From positions 3,906,001 to 3,970,000 of the forward strand of contig OZ245019.1 of assembly GCA_965223815.1 (NCBI GenBank): a stretch of DNA of 64,000 nt, given 5' to 3'. The notes beneath the pieces are model-generated. The model saw only the letters and a program-made list of their open reading frames with translations, was not told the origin of the DNA and did no database searches. The translations under genes and the position numbers were made by a program. Every line of letters begins with the position of its first letter. Positions within the stretch are counted from its first letter, which is position 1. Of this stretch, positions 33,371 through 41,758 are shown in pieces. Origin of the DNA: HKST-UBA178 sp965223815. GTDB lineage: Bacteria > Pseudomonadota > Gammaproteobacteria > Chromatiales > Chromatiaceae.

Positions 33371-34038
33371 GTGATACCGAGTATTGCTACCCACCTGATT
33401 TCACCGTTCTCAAGAACAAGGCCGGTCTGCGGGATGCAGAGCAGCTCGAACAATTCGAACGACTGAAAACCATCAATCGGCTTCGGTACTGCCCGCTGGA
33501 TATCCCGATCAGCTATGAAGGCTACAAAGAAATCCACCGGCGGATTTTTCAGGATGTCTACGAGTGGGCCGGGCAGCCGCGCTCGGTCGATATCCGCAAG
33601 GGCGATTATTTCTGCCGCGCACCCTACATCGATCAGGAGATGCGGCGTCAGTTCCGCACGCTTCAACGCGAAAACAACCTGAAAGACCTGCAAGCCGCCA
33701 AATTCGCGGTGCGAACTGCCGAGCATCTTGGCGAGATCAACGCGATTCATCCGTTCCGGGAAGGCAATGGACGTACCCAGCGGGTGTTTCTACGCAATCT
33801 GGCGCATCAAGCGGGATACGCGATCGATCTGACCCGCTTGACCCAAGACGCGTGGCTGGATGCCTCCATCCGCAGCTTTCGAAAACAGGACTATGCCCCC
33901 ATGGAACGCGTGATCCGTGAAGCCATGGCCCCGAGAGAACGCACGCTGAAGAAGGCGCGCGAAAAGCACTTGGCGAAAACGGAAGCGGCGCGAGCAATCA
34001 AGCCGAAGCGCGATCGGGGTCGGGATCGAGAGCGTTAA
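33367..34038 (+). CDS. Fic-domain AMP-transferase toxin (VbhT/FicT-like)
   Basis: Fic toxins transfer AMP to targets such as DNA gyrase and topoisomerase IV. The 223-aa protein has the full active motif HPFREGNGRTQR (about residue 127-138), meeting H-P-F-x-(D/E)-G-N-G-R-x2-R. The beta-flap (RSVDIRKGDYFCRAPYI) that docks targets is upstream. The C-terminus is a basic tail ending RDRGRDRER. The antitoxin precedes it with a 4-bp overlap. The 3' ends of this gene and the convergent methyltransferase overlap by 4 bp. Confidence 0.9.
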   Translation: MSDTEYCYPPDFTVLKNKAGLRDAEQLEQFERLKTINRLRYCPLDIPISYEGYKEIHRRIFQDVYEWAGQPRSVDIRKGDYFCRAPYIDQEMRRQFRTLQRENNLKDLQAAKFAVRTAEHLGEINAIHPFREGNGRTQRVFLRNLAHQAGYAIDLTRLTQDAWLDASIRSFRKQDYAPMERVIREAMAPRERTLKKAREKHLAKTEAARAIKPKRDRGRDRER

Positions 34039-34700
34039 CCTGCCATTGCTCTTGCCTCCAAGAAGCGCCCGACCCCGCTCAATCGACGCTGTGCCAGTTC
34101 ACAATAGCACGCTTCCAGTTCGACCCCGAGATAACGTCGCTTGTTCAGCGCAGCGGCCACGGCAGCACTGCCGGACCCGGAAAACGGGTCCAGCACCACG
34201 TCGCCTGGCATCGAGAAGGCCTGAATCAAGGGCTCAATGACCTCAACGGCTCTTTTTGTCGGGTGTAAGCGGTTGCCGGTATATCGCCACTGTTGAACAT
34301 CACTGATCGGTCTACACGGCTTTGCGGGCCGACCCTTGGTCAATACGTAGGCGGACTCGTGACGGTACTGGGTATGTCCTACGCGCGATGAATAGTCCTT
34401 CGCCCATACGATATGGCCGACGACAGCGAAACCGAGCGTTTGCCACTTTCCAGAAAATGCCGCAATCGCCGACCAACCGCAAAAGGTTATGCAATAGCGG
34501 TCGTTTTTCAGAACCCGGTGGATTTCGTCGAACACACCCAGAACCGCCTCGGGGCTGTCGTCGTTTTTCACCCGCCGCCCGTCTCGGTCCTGATAGCGGA
34601 CCAAATACGGCGGATCGGTGACGACAAGATCAACGCTGGCGGCTGGGAAATCAGCCAACACGTTGGTTGATTCTCCGCAGATAATTTGATTGGTTCGCAT
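34035..34700 (-). CDS. DNA (adenine-N6 or cytosine-N4) methyltransferase
   Basis: A solitary beta-type amino methyltransferase of 221 aa. The catalytic motif DPPYLVRYQDRDG comes first (about residue 31), and the AdoMet site VVLDPFSGSGSAAVAA near residue 160, the order typical of the beta group; DPPY favours adenine-N6. The recognition part is between them (HIVWAKDYSSRVGHTQYRHE). No restriction endonuclease is adjacent, so it is an orphan enzyme, probably protecting the element or marking it. It converges on fic. Confidence 0.88.
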   Translation of the reverse strand: MRTNQIICGESTNVLADFPAASVDLVVTDPPYLVRYQDRDGRRVKNDDSPEAVLGVFDEIHRVLKNDRYCITFCGWSAIAAFSGKWQTLGFAVVGHIVWAKDYSSRVGHTQYRHESAYVLTKGRPAKPCRPISDVQQWRYTGNRLHPTKRAVEVIEPLIQAFSMPGDVVLDPFSGSGSAAVAAALNKRRYLGVELEACYCELAQRRLSGVGRFLEARAMAG

Positions 34701-34999
34701 GTCAAATGCCTTTCTCTTGAGGGTTGAGGTTCAAGCAGCGCCAGCAGCGCGCGCTTGGAACCTCTGCCCTTTGGCGAAAACGGGGTGTGCAACCGGAAAG
34801 ACAAATCGACGGCGGGCGCAGGCGCAGCCGAGCCTCGGGAGACCGTCTGTTTTTCTTGAAGTGCGCTGAGGGGCTGGCCCCTAAGCATTCGCGCAAGGGA
34901 TGGAAGTTGCACTTAGAAATGCCTGGATGAATGGTCACGACAAAAACTTCAACGGCCAAGTCAGAGATAGTTGTCTCAACGGGGAAAAGTCAACGAGAC

Positions 35000-35089
35000 G
35001 CGCAGATCGCTATTGAGCAATGGCGATACCCCTACTACAACCGGCGCCCTCATTCATCACCTTGCTATCATCTGCTGACACCGGAAGCC
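35000..35089 (+). pseudogene. Fragment of an IS3-type transposase C-terminus
   Basis: The frame codes IEQWRYPYYNRRPHSSPCYH then LLTPEA, which matches the last conserved block of IS3-family integrases (YNxxRPHSxLxYxTPxE). No catalytic D-D-E region precedes it. It is a small relic within the otherwise gene-poor 34701-35305 interval, where I found nothing else supported. Confidence 0.55.
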
Positions 35090-35305
35090 ACTCGGTCCGA
35101 AACTAGATTCATCGAGACCGGAAAGACATTACAGTAAGCTGAAATTCTCTCACACCCACTGGACGTAAAACCTGTCCGGCATACGTGGCGTTAGCCCCGA
35201 ATGGAATATTGCGAACCGAACGGAGCACCGGAATAATGGTGCCTAGGCAATACACCGCGCTTCCATTGCTCGCTGAATTGAACATTAGTTGGTCTCGAGG
35301 ATAAG

Positions 35306-37021
35306 TTGATGAAGTTTGGTGATGCGCAGCAACTTGGCAATCTTGGCGAGAAAACGCTGGCGCGAATCTGTGCTGAGCACGCTATCGTAGCAACACGAAC
35401 TGACGAAGACCGGAACGGGTGGGATTATTTTCTTGAAGTCCCACGACGTGAAGAGGATACGGACGCGCTAGACAAAGCACGCCCCATGCTACGTTGCCTA
35501 GTACAGGTGAAAGCTACGAGGACAAAAAGACGACACGTAGCCTTAAGAGCAACATCGCTCAAGCCATTAGTCGACGCGGATCTTCCTGCCTTTATTGTTC
35601 TATTTGAGTTCGTCCGTAATGATTTGAGCAAATGCTACGTTAAACACGTCGACGACGTCCTTATCGAGAGAATCCTTCGCCATTTACGTCGTCACAGTAA
35701 GCCTATCGATAATGGCAGCTCAAAAACTGGAAGAATCACCGTAACCTTTGAACGCTCTTGCTTGATCAATGCTACTGGTGAGGCGCTGGCGGCGGCATTA
35801 TTGTCTGCCATGCCTTGTGAGATTTCTAAGTACCTAGAGGAGAAGGAAAGATATAGAAGATGGGTAGGCTACGAGTCTTTGCCAATGAAATTGACTTTTC
35901 GGTCAAAAAGAAACCCAATCATCGACTTAATAGAGCACGATTTAGGAGTTCTTGACGAAGTATCTGTCGAAAGGCTGGTTCTGCGAGATCGCAGATTTGA
36001 AGTCGAGTTGGAAGAGCCTTTGGTCAATCTCACGCAGGGCAGGATGAGGTTTACGCCCCGCGAACCATCGACGAATGACCGAGTGTCCGTTTCGTTTATC
36101 GATGATGCTGGTCATCTGTCGTTCTTTCTTCCCGCGACGCTGCATTCTTCACAATTCAACACATGGGTCCCTTTGCAGGATCGTCGATTTCGTCTTCAAG
36201 CAGGCTGGTTCGACATCCTGGTTTGTCCGTTCTCGGAATCATTAGAAGAGGAAGGAACTCACGACAAAGCTACGTTTTCGGGGGAAGGCTTTGCACAAGT
36301 CCGCCAAAATATTGATCCGACTGTAACGTACGGCGGTGAGTTATTGTTTAACCTTGTTGGTGCATCACACCTACTGTCGATCAAGGAATATCTTCGCTTT
36401 GTTATATCGTTTGAAAACTCTGGAGCTGGAGCGATCGAAGGAACACTCGCTGGTCTCGCTGATGGCTCTCAGATGGAACCCGAGCTTAATCTCTTTACGT
36501 CCCTGCAGACAATTTTGGACGAAGGAGATTTGAAACTATCCACGTGTTCTCTCTCTTTGAGTATGTTGACTTCACAAACATATGACATTTCATTCTTTGC
36601 AAGCATCGCTATGAACCGTCCGAAGGGTAGTGATTTCTGTACAGCCATAGTTCCACGGACAAATGGAGTTGAGAAAACTGTGATACTGCAAAATTCAGGC
36701 GTGTGGTTTGCGATTGGAGTTCTCCGATTGGGGCGGCTCAATGTGGTCGCGATGGCTGGTCTTGAGTTAACCGAATTATCAGTCGATTACAGTGCAAATA
36801 CGCTTAAAGGGGTAGTGATAGAAAGTCAGCTATTGTTAGTAAGCCCCATGGTCGATCTTGTGCTCCCGAAACGAATCCTCCGGCAGGGGGTTCAGAATTA
36901 CCTGGCGAAATCACAGTTTGACCTGATTGGCGCTTCCATTTTGCCGTCGCTTGAGAGTCTCATGGGTGACCTATCGGATTTATCGGACTCGCTCATGGAT
37001 GATCTACTTGTAGACATCTAG
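35306..37021 (+). CDS. Large hypothetical protein with N-terminal PD-(D/E)xK nuclease-like (DUF4365-like) domain
   Basis: A 571-aa protein. The first 150 residues resemble DUF4365/restriction-nuclease-like domains: LGNLGEKTLARICAEHAIVA, RNGWDYFLEVP, and CLVQVKATRTKRR give a Glu ... Asp ... Q-V-K arrangement of a metal nuclease core. The remaining 400 residues are predominantly beta strands and I recognise no domain there. It is a lone gene in the cargo zone of the mobile element, which makes an antiphage or anti-plasmid role attractive but unproven. The codon use is AT-richer than that of the transfer genes. Confidence 0.6.
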   Translation: MMKFGDAQQLGNLGEKTLARICAEHAIVATRTDEDRNGWDYFLEVPRREEDTDALDKARPMLRCLVQVKATRTKRRHVALRATSLKPLVDADLPAFIVLFEFVRNDLSKCYVKHVDDVLIERILRHLRRHSKPIDNGSSKTGRITVTFERSCLINATGEALAAALLSAMPCEISKYLEEKERYRRWVGYESLPMKLTFRSKRNPIIDLIEHDLGVLDEVSVERLVLRDRRFEVELEEPLVNLTQGRMRFTPREPSTNDRVSVSFIDDAGHLSFFLPATLHSSQFNTWVPLQDRRFRLQAGWFDILVCPFSESLEEEGTHDKATFSGEGFAQVRQNIDPTVTYGGELLFNLVGASHLLSIKEYLRFVISFENSGAGAIEGTLAGLADGSQMEPELNLFTSLQTILDEGDLKLSTCSLSLSMLTSQTYDISFFASIAMNRPKGSDFCTAIVPRTNGVEKTVILQNSGVWFAIGVLRLGRLNVVAMAGLELTELSVDYSANTLKGVVIESQLLLVSPMVDLVLPKRILRQGVQNYLAKSQFDLIGASILPSLESLMGDLSDLSDSLMDDLLVDI

Positions 37022-37524
37022 ACTTGCTCTGACGGTCATTGTCAAATCACCGAGCCCTCTCTGCGAACTATGCGGACATAGGAGTTTGCCGGTCATATAG
37101 CACAGACAGCCGCTAGGGTGATGGCTTGACAATTCATAATCCGGAAACCGGAAGAAATATGAGGCGCTCGTGCAGAAATCACACAGAATTTGCGTGAGGG
37201 CCCGCCCAGCGCAGCGCCAGGTGGAAACCGTCAATCTTCTTGATGTCGAGGAGGGCAAGAGCCCCTAAACGCGTCAGGGATCGTCACCCGAATGGGCTGA
37301 GACCAGGCATGGACTCAGTGGCAAAGCTATAGAGCCCGCCCGGACGCCCAAATCAATCAAGCTGTCACAAAAGCGCCATTTGCCAGTAAATCCAGCGAAG
37401 CCTATTCTTCCCAGCGCATACAGACGAAGCCGGATTGCGGGCATGTATCTACATGTCCCGGCTTGAGATAGGTCATGCCTCATTGCGAGACCGACGGACA
37501 TCTTGATTGAAAGGGAGTGTTTTT
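37022..37524. other. Intergenic stretch without a recognised gene
   Basis: About 500 bp with only short overlapping frames on both strands, none with a ribosome binding site and domain. Mixed composition suggests mobile-element debris. An AAGGGAG site at its right end belongs to the next gene. Confidence 0.5.
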
Positions 37525-38592
37525 ATGTCTCTGAGCATCGCGACGTTCAACCTGAAGAACCTGATCGAGGCTGGGAAATCGATCTATTTCAGCAATAAGC
37601 CCGTTTACTCTAAAAAAGAGTACAAATCCAAAGTACAGTGGATCGGTGAGCGCCTGAAGGAAATGGACGCCGACATCATTGGCTTTCAAGAACTCTGGCA
37701 AGTTAGCGCTTTGAAGGATTGCTTCAAGGCCGAAGGCCTGGAAGGTGAATACGACATCATTGGCCGTGATGCCCCAAACCGCTTTAAGGTCCAAGTGGCT
37801 TTTGCAGTGAGAAAAGGCCTGCTGCGCGGTTCAGAGACCTGGCATGAGAATTTCCCGGACGACGCGAAATTCATCAAACGGCGCAGTGATGACTCCACCT
37901 ATCACATGGAAGTCGTGATCGATAATTTTTCCCGTCCGCCGCTGGAAATCCGCGTTAAGCCAAAGCGACGCGGTGCACCGGAAATGAGCCTGTTTTGCGC
38001 GCATTTGAAGTCGAAAAGACCCATCGAACTGGACAAGACGGAGCGCAATAAACTCCCAACCGAGGATGAAGTCGCTATCGGTACAGCCCTTGCCAATGTC
38101 CGGCGCTCAGCAGAAGCGGCAGCATTGCGCATGCTGCTCAATGAACGCATGCTCGGCAACGACGATCCCTTTATCGTACTTGGCGATCTAAATGACGATT
38201 ATCTGAGCGTATCAACGACGATTGTCACCGGCGATCCTTCCTACAAGCTCTATGAAAGCAGCCGGGTTGGAGCAAGAGCCAGCAAAAGCGGTGACCTTGG
38301 GTTTTACTCAACCCAGATGCTCAAGCAGTATCGCAGCCTGCGCAACGTGCACTACACGCATATCTACAAGAACAAGCTTGAAGTGCTCGACCACATTCTC
38401 GTGTCCGAGCAGTTCTACGACCACTCCCCCAAGCGCATTTGGGCCTACCGCGATACGCAATACTGGAACGACCACCTGGACGATCATTCCAATTCAAACA
38501 TCACCACCGATCACGGAATCGTGCTGGCACGCTTTGATTACAAGCCGCTGGCCAAGGTGATCGAACGCGCAGCCAGAGACATGGCAGGCTGA
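37525..38592 (+). CDS. Endonuclease/exonuclease/phosphatase (EEP) family protein
   Basis: A 355-aa metal-dependent phosphoesterase of the EEP (exonuclease III/DNase I-like) superfamily. Signatures are seen in order: SIATFNLKNLIEAG, then DIIGFQELWQVSALK (metal-binding Glu), LGDLNDDYLSV (Asp-x-Asn pair), HIYKNKLEVLDHILVS and TTDHGIVLARF (catalytic Asp-His). ATG at 37525 was chosen because AAGGGAG is 8 nt upstream. The substrate (nucleic acid, lipid or nucleotide) cannot be deduced. It is isolated in the cargo region. Confidence 0.85.
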   Translation: MSLSIATFNLKNLIEAGKSIYFSNKPVYSKKEYKSKVQWIGERLKEMDADIIGFQELWQVSALKDCFKAEGLEGEYDIIGRDAPNRFKVQVAFAVRKGLLRGSETWHENFPDDAKFIKRRSDDSTYHMEVVIDNFSRPPLEIRVKPKRRGAPEMSLFCAHLKSKRPIELDKTERNKLPTEDEVAIGTALANVRRSAEAAALRMLLNERMLGNDDPFIVLGDLNDDYLSVSTTIVTGDPSYKLYESSRVGARASKSGDLGFYSTQMLKQYRSLRNVHYTHIYKNKLEVLDHILVSEQFYDHSPKRIWAYRDTQYWNDHLDDHSNSNITTDHGIVLARFDYKPLAKVIERAARDMAG

Positions 38593-39116
38593 TTCATTTT
38601 TTTCGGGGCCCGGTGGCAAGACCATCGGGCCTACGCGGACGCCCGAAAACTCACAGGTTCAAGCCCAGCTCTTAGCCCTCGTTTCTGAATAGGACTTCGA
38701 GCAGGCTTGTGGACAGGTTTGGAGTTGCCACCTGGCATGGAGCCGAAAGACCAACCGAACGATTTCTCATGCCTTATGGCTAGCGTCAGCAGGTCATTCG
38801 ACCGGCAAGCGTGAGGACACACTCCTTCAGATTCCTTATGGCCAAAGAGGTACCAATCAGACCAATGCATGGATGCTTTCTGGCAGCCTTACAAAAAGGT
38901 CGCGGGCGGTCCGCGGTCCGCGGCCTCCGCTAAAGAAGGAGGCGAGTGACGAAATTGATACCACGCTATGAACCTAGGCTAAAAACCGAAGCTGAAACGC
39001 GAGCAATGGCCCATGAAGCCTTTCGAGCCCCATCTTTTTGGGTGTATTTGGATATTCTTGTGGATATCAGCAGATAATCCTTGCCTTTATGGATATTTAT
39101 GGGTATTTATATGGGT
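38593..39116. other. Intergenic stretch with repeated TGGATAT motifs near its right end
   Basis: No gene is supported across these 524 bp. A GC-rich hairpin at about 38614-38634 follows, rather than precedes, a poly-T run, so it is not a typical plus-strand terminator. Between 39048 and 39116 there are several similar units (TTGGATATT, TGGATATCAG, TGGATATTTATGGGTAT, TATGGGTAT) that could form a repressor-binding array in front of the Fic gene. Confidence 0.45.
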
Positions 39117-40184
39117 ATGAGCCTGAATGTAGACACGCTGACGATTACGCCTGAAATCCTGTCCCTCATCGCCGAGGTCGATGAGTTCAAGGGGGCTTGG
39201 CGCGCGCTGGGAACATTGGCTCCTGAGCGGCTATCAGCCCTGCGCCATGTTGCAACGATCGAGAGCATTGGCTCATCTACTCGGATTGAGGGCTCCAAGC
39301 TCAGCGATGCGCAAGTCAGAGCGCTGCTTTCAAACCTGAAAATCAAGAAGTTCGAGACGCGCGACGAACAGGAAGTGGCCGGATATGCCGCCACGATAGA
39401 AACGGTCTTTGCTAGCGCGGATTCCATTGTCTTAACCGAAAACCATATCAAGCAGCTCCACCGCGACCTGCTTGTTCATAGCCATAAGGATGAGCGCCAC
39501 CGCGGCCAGTACAAAACCAACCCGAACAATGTCAGCGCCTTTGATGCAGACGGAAATGAGATCGGCGTGGTGTTTGAGACCGCAAGCCCGTTTGATACGC
39601 CGCGCTTGATGGCAGAGCTGGTCGAGTGGACACGCGAAACACTGAGGCAAAATCAGCTCCACTCCCTGCTCACCATCGCGATCTTTGCCGTCACATTCCT
39701 GGAAATTCATCCCTTCCAGGATGGGAATGGCCGCTTGTCGCGCATCTTGACCACGCTGCTCTTGCTGCGCGCCGGATACGCCTACGTGCCTTATAGCTCT
39801 CTGGAGAGCGTCATCGAACAGAGCAAGGAAGGCTACTACCTGGCGCTTCGCGATACGCAAGGCACCATCCGCACAGATAGCCCGGACTGGCAGCCCTGGG
39901 TTATGTATTTCCTGCGCGCCCTTCAAAAACAAAAGCTACGGCTGGAGGCGAAAATCGAGCGGGAAAACATCCTGTTCGAAAATCTGCCGCCTTTGTCCCT
40001 GCAGATTCTGGAACTGGCCAAAGAGCATGGTCGCCTGACCATCAGCCAGATCGTCGAGATAACCGGTGCGAACCGGAATACAGTTAAGAAGCATCTTCAA
40101 GCCTTGGTCTCTGCACAGCGCCTCTCTCAGCACGGTCAAGGTAAAGGGACCTGGTATAGCTTACCTCGCTGGTCACAAGACTAG
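39117..40184 (+). CDS. Class II Fic-family protein with C-terminal winged helix
   Basis: A self-inhibited AMP-transferase of 355 aa. The inhibitory motif S-T-R-I-E-G (pattern S-x3-E-G) occurs upstream within the same chain (about residue 55). The catalytic motif HPFQDGNGRLSR is intact near residue 200. The C-terminal 70 residues (LTISQIVEITGANRNTVKKH) are a winged-helix domain, as in Fic proteins that bind DNA and may repress their own gene. The ATG at 39117 was chosen over earlier ATGs in the TATGGGTAT repeats; no ribosome binding site is visible. It is followed 16 bp later by the membrane protein gene, so the three downstream plus-strand genes may form one operon. Confidence 0.88.
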   Translation: MSLNVDTLTITPEILSLIAEVDEFKGAWRALGTLAPERLSALRHVATIESIGSSTRIEGSKLSDAQVRALLSNLKIKKFETRDEQEVAGYAATIETVFASADSIVLTENHIKQLHRDLLVHSHKDERHRGQYKTNPNNVSAFDADGNEIGVVFETASPFDTPRLMAELVEWTRETLRQNQLHSLLTIAIFAVTFLEIHPFQDGNGRLSRILTTLLLLRAGYAYVPYSSLESVIEQSKEGYYLALRDTQGTIRTDSPDWQPWVMYFLRALQKQKLRLEAKIERENILFENLPPLSLQILELAKEHGRLTISQIVEITGANRNTVKKHLQALVSAQRLSQHGQGKGTWYSLPRWSQD

Positions 40185-40200
40185 TGGATTATGAGAGATA

Positions 40201-40869
40201 GTGAGCATGAAAGATATTAAATTTGATCCATATGATTTTTTCGGATATCTGGCCTCCGGATATCTCATTGTCGGCGCCTTGCAGTTGATTGTTGGGGTTC
40301 CAGATTTTTATGGGAGAGACCTAAAAGCGTTTGAACTCATTATATTGACTATTGGTGCATACATTCTCGGCCATATCAGCGCTTCGCCAGCCAAGTTTTT
40401 GTTAGAAGATATCGTGGTTCATAAGTTACTTAAAGCTCCTTCTGAAACACTTATGTCTGATGCAAAGAATGGATTGTTTAGATATATCTCCCCTGGATAC
40501 TACAAGCCTTTACCAGAAGAAATCAGAACTAGGATCAGAAATAGAGCAAAAAATGAAGGCTGCCCTACTTGTACCGGCGAATCCCTTTTCTTGCATGTGC
40601 GATTTAGAGACTATATGAGAACTGATGCGATACTTATGGAGCGCTTGGGCCAGTTTGTTAATAAATACGGTTTTAATCGAAATCTGAGTTCTACATGCAT
40701 AATATTTGGATGCATTGTACTGGTTTTTGAGGGCATCGATTTCTGTTCTGATTCAACCAAGTACGCATTGATATCCTTAGTTGTTGGATTTCTTTTGTTT
40801 CTTCGTTACCTAAAGTTTTTTCGCCAATACAGTTACGAATTGTTTAACACGTACGCAGGCAAAGACTGA
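40201..40869 (+). CDS. Hypothetical membrane protein paired with an MBL-fold protein
   Basis: Function unknown. The 222-aa protein has two N-terminal hydrophobic segments (FFGYLASGYLIVGALQLIVG; FELIILTIGAYILGHI), a polar centre with C-P-T-C (about residue 121), and two C-terminal ones (STCIIFGCIVLVFEG; LISLVVGFLLFLRYLKFF). The gene is clearly AT-rich compared with the transfer genes. GTG at 40201 or ATG at 40207 is the start. Its stop is 1 bp before the MBL start, so the pair is co-translated and could be a membrane-anchored two-component defence unit (inference). Confidence 0.65.
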   Translation: MSMKDIKFDPYDFFGYLASGYLIVGALQLIVGVPDFYGRDLKAFELIILTIGAYILGHISASPAKFLLEDIVVHKLLKAPSETLMSDAKNGLFRYISPGYYKPLPEEIRTRIRNRAKNEGCPTCTGESLFLHVRFRDYMRTDAILMERLGQFVNKYGFNRNLSSTCIIFGCIVLVFEGIDFCSDSTKYALISLVVGFLLFLRYLKFFRQYSYELFNTYAGKD

Positions 40870-40870
40870 C

Positions 40871-41716
40871 GTGGCTACTGATCTGCATTTCATAAATGTT
40901 GGCCAGGGAAACATGACACTTATGTCTCTTGATGATGGCTCGACAGTGCTCTACGACTGCAACGTAACAAACAACAATGAATATGATGTGCTTGGGTATG
41001 TTGAAAAAATTATCGGCCGGGGTGCGCCTATAGATATATTTATTAATTCGCATAGAGATGCTGATCACATGCGGGGAGTTAAAAAGGTACATGAAAACTT
41101 CCCTATTCAAAAGATATGGGATTCCGGAGTAACTGGTAACACGCCCGATTCATCGGAGTATAGAGATTACATGGATCTGCGAAGACGCGTGGGTTTTCTA
41201 GAAATTCGTGCGCAGAAAAAATGGACTTTCGGAAGAACCCTCTTAAGGGTCATGAACTCAAAAAATAGTGATCTGAAAGATGATCCAAATGCGCAAAGTA
41301 TAGTTTTAAAAGTTCAGCATACCGATTCTACTGGAGGATTTCTTTCGAGCGCCCTATTAACTGGTGATACGGACGCATCAGTTTGGAAATACTCAATAAT
41401 CCACAGATATAGTAAAAATGACCTGAAAACGCAAGTGCTTTTAGCATCTCACCATGGATCTATTAGCTTCTTCGATGATCCAAAGGACGATAAGTATTAC
41501 TACACAAACCACCTAGAGGCTATGAACCCTGCTATGACCGTAGTTTCTGTCGGTGATAACAGTCATGGTCATCCGGACGAGAAAGCACTTGAACTTTACG
41601 AGAAGCATACTCGTGGCTCAAACAAAGGAAACAAATTGGTGCGAACAGATACGCATGGCAATATAAGATTATTGCTGAAGAATGAGGGCGGATGGACTTT
41701 ATGGCATGGCCGATAA
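40871..41716 (+). CDS. ComEC/Rec2-like metallo-beta-lactamase-fold protein
   Basis: A 281-aa MBL-fold hydrolase of the ComEC/Rec2 branch, which in known cases cleaves nucleic acids. It begins ATDLHFINVGQGNMTLM, and the metal motif is SHRDADHMRG (H-x-D-x-D-H). Later metal positions are in LLTGDTD and LLASHHGSIS. It starts (GTG) just after the membrane-protein stop and ends 42 bp before the convergent E2-E1-JAB gene. The last residues are LWHGR. A second, unrelated-by-strand MBL protein of the same branch lies in the facing operon, a striking pairing. Confidence 0.82.
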   Translation: MATDLHFINVGQGNMTLMSLDDGSTVLYDCNVTNNNEYDVLGYVEKIIGRGAPIDIFINSHRDADHMRGVKKVHENFPIQKIWDSGVTGNTPDSSEYRDYMDLRRRVGFLEIRAQKKWTFGRTLLRVMNSKNSDLKDDPNAQSIVLKVQHTDSTGGFLSSALLTGDTDASVWKYSIIHRYSKNDLKTQVLLASHHGSISFFDDPKDDKYYYTNHLEAMNPAMTVVSVGDNSHGHPDEKALELYEKHTRGSNKGNKLVRTDTHGNIRLLLKNEGGWTLWHGR

Positions 41717-41758
41717 CCGCGACATAGAATAGAAGGATTAGTATCTTTATTTTATTCG

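Noticed and set aside
34702..34959. Small gene upstream of the methyltransferase
   Set aside because: Overlapping frames on both strands with Arg/Pro-rich content; no homology or start signals recognised.
38610..38636. Terminator after the EEP-family gene
   Set aside because: The hairpin is GC-rich, but the poly-T run precedes it on the plus strand, so it does not have terminator order.
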